DNA from: Ailanthus altissimus | Taxonomy: Eukaryota; Streptophyta; Magnoliopsida; Sapindales; Simaroubaceae | Direction of reading: 5' to 3' | Assembly (NCBI GenBank): GCA_946807835.1 | Contig: OX327690.1 | Span: 12,930,501 to 12,994,500 of the forward strand | DNA: 64,000 nt | In this document: positions 31,653 through 44,778 of the stretch, piece after piece | Position numbering within the stretch: the first letter of the stretch is position 1 | How the letters are laid out: every line of letters begins with the position of its first letter | Made by a program: the position numbers and the translations under genes | Notes under the pieces: generated by a model | Told to the model about the DNA's origin: nothing | Seen by the model: the letters and a program-made list of their open reading frames with translations, nothing else | The model's database searches: none

Positions 31653-33843
31653 CATCGCATTCTTATAGGTTAAAGGATCGTTTTCTTCCTCTAAAAAAAC
31701 TCCCAATGCATCTTCAGGTATCTGACCATACCTAATAGGTGGCCTAGACATCCTTTCAGACGTACACAGAGGGTGTGTTAAAGGTATACTGCTCGATTGA
31801 TTTTGAGGTTCCATCTCGGTTTCATGTTCGCTTTGATTGGCTTCATCAAGCAAAATATTTCTACAACCTCCACGATCTATGAGAAACTCTTTCTCAAGGA
31901 AAGTGACATATCGAGAAACAAACACATTTCACTCTTTGAGATCATAGAATTGGTATCCCATTGAATTCTTGGGATACCCAACGAACCGATACTTGTACTC
32001 CATGGGTGCAAGTTTATCCTGTTGCGTAACTTTTACGTAAGCAGGACAACCCAAATCTTAAAATATTTAAGACTTGGTTTCTTTCCATTCAACATCTCAT
32101 ATGGAGTGGTTGGAACAACTTTAGATGAAACTCTGTTCAATATATGAGCAGCATTTTCCTTAACATAACCCCAAAGATATTCAAGTAGATCGGTGAAGCT
32201 CATCATCGATCGAACCATATCCAATAAAGTCTGATTCCTCCTCTCCGACACATTATTGTGTTGCGCAATACCTGGAGTACTATACTGAACTAAATTCCCA
32301 TTCTTCTTTAAATAATCAAAGAACCACTGCTCATGTACTCACCGCCTCGATCTGATCGAAGGCATTTGACATACATCTCAATTTGTTTCTCTACCTCAAG
32401 TTTGAACTCTTTGAACTTTTCAAAGGTTTCTGACTTGTGTTTCATAATAAACATATACCCGTATTGTGACAAATCATCGATAAAGGTAACAAAGTATCAA
32501 AATTCACCCATTGCAGTGTGATTCATTGGATCGCGTATATCACTATGTATTAGTTTCAATAAATCAGTGGCACGATGTCCAACACTAGTGAATGGAGATT
32601 TAGTCATTTTCCATTTAATACAAGATTTACAAACTAGGTAAGCTTCTATGGTCAGATCAAGTATCCAACCATCCTTAACTAAACGGGTTAGGCGTCTCAC
32701 ACCTATATGACTCAATCTCATGTACCACAATTCAGTATCATTTAAAGTTTGTGCACTATTACTAGTGCTACCCTGTACATTCATGACATTTCTCGTTGTA
32801 TCCAAAACATAATACCTATTAATTAACTGACAGTCAGTTAATAAAACATCAAACATATCATATAAATATAAAGAACGAGTTTTAATATACATATGATACC
32901 TTTCACTGTCAAGTATATGAAGAGAGATAATCTGTCTAATCATAGCAGGCACAAAATAACAGTTATGAAGTACAACAATTTTATTATAAGGGAGAATCAA
33001 ATCATAATATCCTACAGCCTCGACCCATAGGAGATCACCATTTTTTACTCGAAGCTATACCTCTCCCGGCTGTAGCAATTTAACTTCCTTTAGACCCTGC
33101 AACATATTGCAGATGTGAGAAGGACTTATGGTATCTAATACCCAGCCAATACTAGCATCAAATGTTAAAGAAATGTCAATAATGGGAAAGATAATACCTG
33201 AGGGAGTCTTCTTCACAATGGCAAGGTATTTAGGGTAGTTGCGTTTCTAGTGCCCATTATCACTGCAATGAAAACACTTGTCTTTCACTTTTGGTTTCTC
33301 CAGTGGCTTGGATATCTATCGCCGCTAAGGACCCATCTTGGGTGTGTGCCTTACCTTTATTTTCTTCTTTCCTTTGGACTTCCCAGAAGCCCTCAGGGTC
33401 GAAGATGAAGCACCATGAATAAGGAGGCTCGAGCCTCCTTTATGCATGTCCTTATCCGCTGTCCTCAGCATATTGTGAAGATCAGTATAAGTAGGGGTCA
33501 TTCCTTGCATATTGAAGTTCATAATGAACTGTGCAAATGACCCAGGAATTGACTGGAGAATCTAAATGTTCCCCAGGTTATTGCTCAAAGAGATGTCCAT
33601 GAACTCAAGCCTATCGATTAATCCAATCATCTTGAGAACATAAGGACTCACTGAAATGTCCTCATGGAGCTTTGCCTGAAACAACGCTTTGGCGACCCTA
33701 TAATTCTCAATTTGGGGTTGGTTACCAAAGAGCTCCCTGAGATGGAGAATAATGCTGTTGGCATTGTCCAAGCGGACATGCTCCCTCTGCAGCTTAGTGG
33801 ACACTAGACACCTGTATGTTATACGAACTTTCAGTAAGCCCAT
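31653..33843 (-). pseudogene. Decayed copia gag-integrase-RT linker fragment, right copy
   Basis: Same content as 1951-4141 at offset 29,702, with a handful of substitutions, for example IRDPMN for ICDPMN in the integrase piece (32497-33000). Minus-strand order: gag (33843-33562; 33522-33325), integrase zinc region and core start (33000-32497), integrase (32251-32033), RT linker (31925-31653). The gypsy LTR interrupts it at 31652. Confidence 0.8.
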
Positions 33844-34179
33844 GGTTAGCTAAGAATAATAATCTAGGCCATCTAGACCATCTATGTATAGTATACACTG
33901 GTCTATGTAAAAGGATTCCACCGATAGACCTACATTGGTGAATTAAGACCAGGAACATATAATTTGAGAATAGACTTGCATAATAACATTTCTTAGCACC
34001 TATTGTAACTCTTGCAACTATGTTATTACTAAAGTATTCTCAGATCTTTGTATCGTCACAGACAAGATTCTAACTTTTAGACTTCACTGATTAATATAAC
34101 ATGCTAACTCTTTAGCATTTATAATTTTTAGTGATGCTAACTCTTGGCATTGATCTAAACTTCTTTAGACCAAATTTGA
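33844..34179 (-). mobile_element. Copia LTR piece fused to gag and TTTGA target duplication, right copy
   Basis: Equivalent of 4142-4477. It ends at TTTGA (34175-34179), the left target duplication of solo LTR D; the right copy is at 36902-36906. Confidence 0.7.
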
Positions 34180-36901
34180 TGTCACGCCCCAGACCCAAAA
34201 GATCTGACACACGACATCACTTACATTCATTCAATAATACTTAAACATTCATTTTTAATTTCTTTCATAATTATAGCAATTGAATTATGACTGGGACAAT
34301 TACTAAACCGGAGATACGTAGAGTTTTCTCAGAGATTAACACTCTACTACGTCACCAGTAGCAACTTTGTTATCGGAAGCCCAGAATATATTCATTGCAA
34401 ATTCTTACTTAAAATCAATCCATTACTACACTTGGTGAAACTTAAACTAAATTCAACCACACACAATAAAATAATACATAAGTATTTATTCAACAGGGAC
34501 AAATTAAATATTTTATCTCACGTGTCTCCAAATAAAACACTTAGCAACCTAACAACTTAGGGAACCCAAGGAACAGCAGAAGCCTTGCCAAATCCGCTAA
34601 GCACACATGTACCTTATTTACCTGAAATCACCATAAACTATAATGAGTATAAAACTCAGTAAGCATACTAGTTTTTCATATATCAAATACAAATACATAT
34701 ATGTACACAATGCATATGTATGATATGCTGTGATCAATCAAAATCAAAATCTTATCAAATAACATATCATGTAAGCGCTTACACATTCTTTCAAAACACA
34801 TAATAGGAATACCATTACTCGACTACTACTTAGTAGGACTTACATATCACATATCACATAATGAGCCAAATGTCACTCGTAGGTGACATACCGTATGAGA
34901 GGAATAGTACAAGTGAGGTCTTGAAATTACACATATATAATGCTCATGCCCGAAGATAAAAGCCAAACCCTCACCCTGATCATCGGTGAGTCCTCTCACA
35001 TGCACCAATACGCCACCACACGAATGTGATGACTCACACTTCCTTTAGGTACCAATAGGATCCTCCCAACATACGGAACACATAACATATACCAATCTCG
35101 AAGTAAATGCCACACATAAAGGCTCCACAAATCACATAAAATGCCTACTAAGTTAACAGTGAGTTCAAATACCCTCAAAACACAAAATATTTCTCATGGA
35201 CATATTACACTTCAAAAGCTTTCTTTATTAAACACATCTTATTTTGAAAGCTCACTTTCAAAAACACATGTATGTCCATGCTCAATGTCAATGCTCACAT
35301 TCATAAACACATGTCTTTCAAATTTCATATCATATATACTTTGACATAACATAAACATATTCTTAACCCCATTTGCAAAATCATACAAAACAATTACTAT
35401 GTTTATTGTGATTTCAGTAAAAAGTCTAGTATACTTACCTCTTAGCACCTTTCGGTACAAGGCTTAAATCTCCTTAACCTATCAATGGAGATTAATCCTT
35501 TCATAAGCCTCACAATTCACAAAAAAATACTTTAAATAGCTTACAAAATTATACACAATGCATTTATCACATCAAATTGGTCTAATTACTTGATTTCTCA
35601 AAACCTGTCATTCTGACCACTTACACTTAACAAAATTTTCTAATACATCAAATGATGTCCAATTACTCCAAAATCCGAATATATCATTCTTGACTCATAT
35701 ATCCTTCTTATATATGAATATTATATCAAAATTCCTACACAATCCATTCCATACACACCATCAAATCCAAACTACTAACCTGACAGGATCAAGATACTTA
35801 CTGAACAGTATTCTATCTCCCAATTTTATAAAATTATATACTAACTCAAAAATTATAAAAATACCACATAATTACTCTTAACACATATCTCAGTCCATGA
35901 TAAATATTTTACTTCCAAATCACTGCCAAAAGTATTTTAAAACTATTTTATTCTATAGCTTTAAAAATTTGTTAATCAAATACTGCAATGAGCTGATACA
36001 CTTTAGGAAATCATAACACTTCAACCACATTGATCTAAATTCTCAATTCCGAGTATATCATATTAGACATATAAAATTATCCTATTCCATAAATTCATAA
36101 TTTTTGAAGATCATTCAGTAGGACAAAAATTATTTTTCACTGTACTATACTGTTTACACAGGAAATTTCTAGAATTTCAGGGTCATTTTGGTAAATTCAC
36201 TATAAATTCAATTTCCAGAATTTTCAATCAATTCAAAGTCTCAGATGATCCTCAACATGTATAATTTCATATACTCAAAATTCAAAACCAAAATCGAATC
36301 ACAATAATTTATAAAATTCTTGGATCAAGAGACTATCAAGCAGAAATTCTACAATCCATCATGATTTATCAAGCTATCTTATAGATCATCATCAATTCTC
36401 AAATTATCATACGAAATACACATCAAATACTCAATCATAAATATTTCCAGAAATAAAAACTTAAATAAATTAACATAATTAACACCAATAAATTGAGAAA
36501 TAGTTGTGATATACCTCTTAAAATAAAAAATTCCAATTTCTTCTTCTTTTTCTTCTCCTTCTTCTCTTTTTCTCCCCTCTTTTTCTCTCTTCTCTCTCTC
36601 TAAAAGAGGTAGCTCGACCAAAATGAGAGAATTAGGCTTTTAAAAGTGTATTTTTATACTAATTGGCTAATTTTTGGTATTTACGAATTTACCCCCAAAA
36701 CTTTCAAAGTATTACAATTTGGTCCATAAAATAAATCTAAAGTCTTGCAATTAAACCCAATGCTAATAGTATGACCTTAACCTATACAAACACTACTAAT
36801 AATAATATATAAATCAAGTATCACCCACATACAAATAAAATACGTATATTTATACATATATAAATAATTACTCTTACCAGTTGTGGATACTGGTTACTAC
36901 A
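34180..36901 (-). mobile_element. Solo LTR D (2,722 bp), chromovirus-type family
   Basis: Intact solo LTR, TGTCACGCCCC...GGTTACTACA on the plus strand, flanked by TTTGA on both sides. It is the uninterrupted counterpart of solo LTR C. Point differences between C and D (for example at 15483 versus 35660) measure divergence since the tandem duplication. The short minus-strand frame at 36379-36621 is the GA-rich tract read as codons and is not a gene. Confidence 0.92.
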
Positions 36902-36906
36902 TTTGA

Positions 36907-38989
36907 ACTTCTTCAGATTATATAATGTATGTAGCATTACAAATATTGAACCATTTAATAATAGTAATTATCGATTTAACAAATAATGAACTGTATAAAT
37001 ATCATAAAATAAAATATTCATGCAACAATGGGATGGCACATGAGCACAAATTCTAACAATAACAGCCTTTGTCATCCAAGATCAATTGTGGTGCGTATGA
37101 CTATTGAAAATTTTCATCGACATTTATTAAAGAACTTAAAAATTCTGTTGTCTAATGAGAGTTTTAGTACCACTTGTTCATAAGTTAAACTTGTAGTTAA
37201 ATCATCATTTCTAAGATTAGTTTAGAATCTCCATAATGTTTACAAAGTTTCAAAGAGATATTTGTGGATCAAATTCATTAACCAAGTGGACCTTTTTCTT
37301 TTTTGCTTTTCTATAATTTTGATTGATACAACTGCATGGTAGTCACATGTTTGTTTACTGTTTACACTAAATGTTGCATTCCTAAATTACTCGTACAAAT
37401 TATTAAATTAAGGGCACAATTCTTATACTACTCTATTAAAGCCATATGTTTAGATAATGCTGGTGAGATTAAATCTAAAATATTTTATGACTATTATATA
37501 TAAGTGGGAATTGATGTAGAACATCATGTGCAACATATTTACACAAAAATGGATTAACAAAATTCTTAACGATTATATCACCCTACAATACACTAAAATA
37601 GGATATCAACTTCGCTTGGGTATTTATGGTAGTTTTAACTCACCAACAATTATAAGATATCTTGAATTGCTGATGGGTGATTTGTTTATCATATGATTTG
37701 CCGATTATCATTTTGATGAAATAAAATTTCTATTATTAGGGGACAGAAAATTGCTTCTTAAAGTAAGACAAACAACTAATTGACCCACATGTGCCATGTG
37801 TCAACAACCTATTGGTCAACAACTAATTGTTAACCAATTGATGCACTTAACTCTTAAGTCTTGACATGTGTACGATTAGAGGGAAACTGAAGTAAATGTC
37901 CGGTTTGTTGAAATTTTCTACATCGAACTATTCAATCCGTTACGCTGCCCCAGTGCACAACGAGTACACTTCATATTGCGGGACTCTCTAGGTCTAGTCC
38001 CGATTTGTCAAACAGAACCATTCTGTGAGTCCGAGATTAATGCCTCACGCACACGTCACGGATATTACAAATCAGTGCAGTAGACCATACAAGTTGAGGT
38101 TATAGCGCATACATATAATCCTTCCACCAATCATATCCTAGAAGAGTAGAGATAGAGATCACTGCCGTCAAATCCCTATGTGTTCATCCGTGAACTTATC
38201 TCCAGACACGTATTTTAATAAACAATATATGCAAACACTTTTACAATATTGTTTAACCCTAAATTCTTTTCCTAAGTTCGTTGCTTATGGCCATAAGACT
38301 TTCTAAGATACAGTCTCTGAGCATCTGGATATATTAACTCATCTTTGTGAGCTGACAGAATCTATATTTGTACACACCGGACTCTATAAGCATCGAACCA
38401 TATTCAGCGACACCCAGCGGTCACACCATGAAAGGTCTGTGACATGTGTGGAACCAAAGTATGATGGATTACTTACAAGCCCACTGTGATACTCAGGTCA
38501 AATGACCACGTATACTACTCAACTCGAGGGGACCTTCCATTGACAGCTTCATGGGATGTCTATAGGGGTTCTCGTTGAGTCTATTCAGTATTCAGTCCTC
38601 ACTAACACCTGTATGCTATACGAATTTTTAGTAAGCCCATGGTTAGTTAAGAATAACCATCTAGGCCATCTAGGTATAGTATACATTGGTCTATGTAAAA
38701 GGATTTCACCGATAGACCTGCATTGGCGAATTAAGACCAGGAACATATAATTTGATAATAGACTTGCATATTAACAATTCTTAGCACCTATTGCAACTAT
38801 GTTATTACTAATGTATTATCAGGTCCTTGTACCATCACAAATAAGATTCTAACTTTTAGACTTCACTGATTAATATAACATGTTAACTCTTGAGCATTTA
38901 TAAATTTCAGTGATGTTAACTCTTGGCATTGATCTAAACTTCTTTAGACCAAATCTGAACTCCTTCAGATCATATAATATATGTAGCGT
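36907..38989. mobile_element. Copia mosaic, right copy: LTR head, integrase, inverted LTR body
   Basis: Corresponds to 16730-18812. Inverted LTR head to about 37032, plus-strand integrase remnant to about 37767 (LDNAGEIKSKIFYDYY, YGSFNSPTIIRYLELLMGDLF), inverted LTR body after that. No intact frame. Confidence 0.7.
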
Positions 38990-41960
38990 CACAAGCATTG
39001 AACCATTTAATAACAGTAATTAACGATTTAACAAATAATAAACTGTATAAATATCATAAAATAAAATATTCATGCAACAATGGGATGGCACATGAGCACA
39101 AATTCTAACAATAACAGCCTTTGTCATCCAAGATCAATTGTGGTGCGTATGACTATTGAAAATTTTCATCGACATTTATTAAAGAACTTAAAAATTCTGT
39201 TGTCTAATGAGAGTTTTAGTACCACTTATTCATAAGTTAAACTTGTAGTTAAATCATCATTTCTAAGATTAGTTTAGAATCTCCATCATGTTTACCAAGT
39301 TTCAAAGAGATATTTGTGGATCAAATTCATTAACCAAGTGGACCTTTTTCTTTTTTGCTTTTCTATAATTTTGATTGATACAACTGCATAGTAGTCACAT
39401 GTTTGTTTACTGTTTATACTAAATGTTGCATTCCTAGATTACTCGTACAAATTATTAAATTGAGGGCACAATTCTTATATTACTCTATTAAAGCCATATG
39501 TTTAGATAATGCTGGTGAGATTACATCTAAAATATTTTATGACTATTATATATAAGTGAGAATTGATGTAGAACATCATGTGCCACATATTTACACAAAA
39601 ATGGATTAACAAAATTCTTAACGATTATATCACCCTACAATACACTAAAATGGGACATCAACTTCGCTTAAGATTTATGGTAGTTTTAACTCACCATCAA
39701 TTATAAGATATCTTGAACCTCTGATGGGTGATCTGTTTACCGCATGATTTGTGGATTATCATTTTGATAAAATAAAATTCTTATTATTAGGGGAGAGAAA
39801 ATTGCCTCTTGAAGTAAAACATAAACTTTCTTGAAAAACAACTACCATGTCTTATTTGGATCATTACACAAATTATATGAAAATGAAGTGTGAATGATTA
39901 TTCATTTTCAAATAATTACAAATAAATTATCAGATGCATTTATAAAATGCATTAAAAGTAACCAAGTCATATATACCAGCTACTAGTACAGAAGCCCAGA
40001 TGATTGTTCCTGTAGAACAGTCTAATCAAAAAGTAACTAATGAATCGTCTATTTCAGGCTAGAAGCGAGGTAGATTACTTGGTTAAAAAGATATTATTCT
40101 ATAGAAGAAGAAAGTAAAAAATCAGGATTTTGTTAAAAATGATGCTCAAACTAATAAATCCATATTATCTAAATCACTAACATAATTAAAGTTAATAGTC
40201 CTTAAAGAGACATAAGTTATTGAAGAGACAAAAAATCCCCGAAGAGACATAAGTCATTAAAGAAACACAAGTCCTTAAAGAGACAAAAGTCCCGAAAGAA
40301 ACAAGACCCATAAGAGACATTAGTCCCAGAGGAGACACATATTGTTGAAAAAATAAAAGTCTCAAAAGAGACATTAGCCCCAAAAGAGGTATAAAAATTT
40401 CAAAATGAAGAAAATGTACAAATTATGCTTACACAAAAAAAAAAAAGTGAAAACGTAATAAAATAATTATTGACGATGTGTTTTCATTTGCAGTAGTTAC
40501 TGAAATTATGAATGATGATTTTAAGCCTAAACTATTGGTCATGGTAGAGAAAAACATGACTAGCTTTACAGAAAGAAGTAATTCAAATAGTATTGACTTC
40601 TCTAACCAATCATAAAATATTTAGATCCGTAATCTGAACACCTGAAGATGTCAAATCCATAGATATAAATAGGTTTTTGTATGAAAACATAATAAAAACA
40701 ACGAGCACTAGATATAAAATCAGGACTAGTTGATTAAGTTTTCTTGCATAAACCTGGGGTTGATTGAAACTTAATGGACTAATTACATTTCAATAAGGTT
40801 GGCAGTCTTTAAAAAAAGTTTGATATATGTCTCATGGATGTCGTGACAATGTACTTGTATAGATCACTTGACATTGATATTTATATGAAAACCTCTAAAG
40901 GATTCAACATGCCTGAAGCATGTAATCATAATTCGAATTCAATCAAGTTACAAAAGATCTTTATAATGATAAAAAAAATATGAGCGCATGTGATACAATT
41001 GCTTAAATAAATTCTTAATAAGAAAGGACTCAATATGCCCATGTGTATTTATAAAAAAGTCAAATTTTAGGTTTTTCATTGTGACTGTATATGTAAATGA
41101 CATGAATGTGATCGAAACTCTTAAAGAGCTTCTAAAGATTACCGAATACTTAAAAAGAGAATTAGAAAAGAAAGACTTGGGGAAGATTAAATATTGTCTT
41201 GGCCTACAGATCGAGCACAAATCAAATAAAATCTTTATCCATCAATCTACTTATAATGAAAAGATTTTAAGAAGATTCAATATGGATAAAGTTCATCCAT
41301 TAAGTATCCCTATGGCTATTCGGTCTCTTGATCCCAAAAACGATTCATTCCGCCCTAAAAAAAATGATGAGAAAATACTTTGTCCAAAAGTACCATATCT
41401 TAATATAATTGGTGCTTTATTATATCTAACCCAATGCAACAGACTGAATGTAATTTTTGCAGTAAACCTATTAATGTTGGAAACTTATGTGATCCTTATA
41501 AAAGAATGCTTGTAAATGAGATATATTTTTACTTTATAACATTCTCATGGAAATCCACAAAGTAAATCTTTGTTGGCATCTCTTCAAATCACTGTAAGAG
41601 TCTTGCACTACATGAAGCAAGTAGAAAATGTATATAATTGCGATTTATTATTCATTATATCAAGAATACATGCAGCTTATCTTCTGCAAACAGATATTCT
41701 AATAATAATATATGAAGATAATACTGCTTGCATTACTCAAGTTAGAGGCAGATACATCAAAAGAGATATAACCAAGCATATTTCTCCAAAATTCTTCTAC
41801 ACCTATGAACTACAGTAAAGCAAGAAGATTGATGTAAACAGATACGCTTTACCAACAATTTTACAGATCTATTTACCAAATCTCTGCCAACATTAACTTT
41901 TGAGAAATTAGTTCACAAAGTTGATATAAACCGGCTTAACAAATTATCAAATTAATGAAT
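38990..41960 (+). pseudogene. Decayed copia integrase, linker, RT and RNase H
   Basis: The integrase repeat (39060-39850) runs on past the duplication breakpoint at 40051 into the rest of a copia pol. The linker has a degenerate ~20-bp repeat coding for short Glu-containing units (40195-40400, read on the plus strand). RT signatures are IIIDDVFSFAVV, DVVTMYLYRSLDIDIYMK, VYVNDMNVI (degraded YVDD), KRELEKKDLGKIKYCLGLQIEH and VPYLNIIGALLYL (41081-41515). RNase H signatures are EDNTACITQV and ISPKFFYTYELQ (41570-41818), followed by the DLFTKSLP region. It has several stops and gaps. Confidence 0.82.
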
Positions 41961-44778
41961 ATTACTTTGAGAGAGAGCACATTTTTTCAAAAGAAGAATC
42001 ACATCAGTTACAAACGTACATTATACTCTCTTTTTTCCTTCGACAAGGTTTTATCCCAATGAATTTTACTGGTAAATTTTTTAATGAGACGGTCTTAAAG
42101 CACGTTCACTACCACTATACATTATAGAGTTGTATTTATTTTACTTAATTTTTGTCCCATTAATTTATTTTAGTTAATATAAAATATAAGTGGTAGAATT
42201 CAAAAAAAAGTATTGTAAGGCGGTGTATCAAAAGGCAGTGGGGGAGGGATAAATTGCTAAATTCCATCCCTTTTTGTCTATAAAATAGCTCCATTTATAA
42301 TTCACTTAATTCCAATACTATAATTTAAAATTTTTTTAGTATTTAAAAATATCCTTAGTTCTCACTTTTTATTTATAACATTAGAAAAAAAAAAACTAAG
42401 CTATGCAAATCCTTGTAGATGTCTAAATTTTTTTTAATTGAAACCAGTTAATGGAAGGAAAACATATTAAAACTAATAGGTTTCTTTCAAATTTTTTTTG
42501 GCTAGGTAAAATATATAATCAATGTTTGCCTAAAAAAATTTGTAGGTTTACTTAGTAAACTAATACCATCGTAATATCAACACTTCAATCTATCAAGCAC
42601 CGTTGAGCACTCTTAATTTTGTGCATAAACACTGCTCAACACATGGACAATAGAACTAAAGTATGTGACAATTACTTTCTACCTATTTTATACTATGCAT
42701 TGTCGAGCAATTTAGGATTTTAAGCTTCGTATGCACGAGAAATCTTATATTTCCTCTCAACTTAAGTTATTTTTGAGGAAAAAATCTTATTAACTTTATA
42801 TAATTAATTATGATAACGGAAATATTATATGCACACTGTTTTTCTTTCTTTTTAACTAATTTTTTTTAAATTAATTTAGGTAATTACCTAAAATGCTCTT
42901 AAAAAATCTATTCTACCCTTTCAGAACAAAAGAGAATGACGAAAAGGTGACAATAGAAACTATTGAGATATGAGATTAACGCAAAGATGGGTATTGTAAT
43001 AGGTCATTATAACCTTATTAATAATATTAGAATTTCTTAGAAATAGATAATCTGATTCAAGATTGTATAGGTTCTCAAACAGATTTAGGTAAGGGATGGT
43101 TAATCATTTTTGCACTAAACAGAACCCCGCACCCCACAACAAACTAATATGTTTTATTTCTGTAATCAAACACTTGCAAATCCAAATCAGTATCAGTATG
43201 GGTACAAGCATTTAAGATTATATTAAATTTCTAACATATCATATCCCTTCCATCCCCGTTTCAGATGATTTTAGAGTTTGTTAAGAAAAACCTCGAGTAG
43301 ATTTGTTGAAGAATTTCAACCTTAGGATAACACAAAACTGCCAGAACTTTTTGAGGTATACACTGGACAAGTTACAATAATACAACCTGTAAACTATTAT
43401 TGATAACACCAAAAATACACATCAAAGTTGAAAACTATACATCAGTCAACTACGTGAGCAAAATATATTGTAATCTCGTAAACTTTGCTTTAAGCAGAAA
43501 ACAGATAGCGATACACTTACCCCCAAAATGATTAAATTTTAACGCTAAAATATTTGTTCTTTGATTGGGGAAAATATTTGTTCCATCTTCAATCCAAAAC
43601 TACACAGAGGGAACAAAGCAGATATGTTTCTATTCAACACACTGTACATCGTGTGCCTACTACAAAACTGGTTTGAATAACACTTCTTTCTGCTACAAAT
43701 GAATCTTATGCATACTTTTACCTACTGACCTGGGAGTTATCAGAATACCTGCAAAATTTCCTACTATTACTAATAAACACAGAAATGTCGCTCATGTCAT
43801 TGTTCAGAAATAAATCATTGTTACTGCAAACACATCCAATATCAAATCTTTTAACAGCAGGCATTGAAGATGTAATAGTTTTGACTAATTCTATATTTCG
43901 TGACTGGGAGAGGTTTGGAGAACATTACTGACATTTTGATGAGGAAGAAATTTGGAATACAAATAGTTCTGAAATAGGTTTTGGAATAGCCAAATAGATT
44001 ACATTCATGTGCATATCATAAATAACATACTTTTTGAGTAGAAAATTTAGAAATAAAAAATGAATCAAGTCCATCGATCATTAAACATCACATCGAAACA
44101 CCTGAGAGTAAGGAGCCAATAACTATAAATGCACACATGCATGCTTGAAGTTAAAACTAGCATGAACCAAAAAGAACTGTTTGGCCTTTCCATGTGTGCA
44201 CTTGTACATTTGGGATAAGATTTTGACATTCCACATTCTACGCAGGATCAGCAAAAGAAAACTGTAATTTCAAAAGTATCTTTACCTTTTCAGATGTTCT
44301 TCCAACAAAAGTGGTGTCACAAAAAAAAATGGCATAGTTTTGATCAGCTGTCCCATAATTTTCAACTATGCTCTCTCTAATCAATTCTCAGAATAACTTC
44401 ACTCAAACAAACAGGTATTACTCTTGAAATTTCCAAATAATTGACACGGCAGAACCACAGTTCCCCAAGTTTTGGAATACAAAAAGAACTTCTGCAGTAT
44501 CATATAATTTCCATTTTTGAGATTTCAAGATTCCATTTGCTTTTCTCTTCTAGTTACTCATTTTCTAAAGATGAAAAAAAAAAAAAAAATGCATCCAACA
44601 GATGCATGCTCTAGCACTCAGTAAAGAATAAAGATGCCTCAAATCTTAATTACCTCAATGTAATACTAAATGGCAAGGGCATGAGCACGGAATTGATTCT
44701 GACATCCCCAAATGTCCCTCAAATCTGGTTAGCCTTCATCAGAGAAGCAATCAATTTTCTACTCTACAGTAAAATTTG
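41961..44778. other. Intergenic region and probable VPS54 3' UTR
   Basis: No coding region recognised on either strand. AT-rich with several homopolymer A runs (for example 44576-44589). The part next to 44778 is expected to include the 3' UTR of VPS54, which is read leftward; the polyadenylation site could not be placed. Confidence 0.5.

Larger units (their letters stand above)
19875..40051. repeat. Right copy of the 20,177-bp tandemly duplicated block
   Basis: The unit starts within Athila-like gag and ends within copia post-integrase sequence. The left copy ends at 19874 with TAATGAATCGTCTA and the right copy has the same at 40038-40051; past that point the two differ (CAAAATCTT versus TTTCAGGCT). 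Junctions inside two unrelated elements and ungapped collinearity indicate a single tandem duplication, not two TE insertions. Confidence 0.88.

Noticed and set aside
36379..36621. Glu/Lys-rich minus-strand frame
   Set aside because: A low-complexity GA tract of solo LTR D; the same region in C is not open in this form.
40192..40383. 63-aa minus-strand repeat-like frame
   Set aside because: It is the complement of the degenerate Glu-rich repeat of the copia linker, which is coding on the plus strand.
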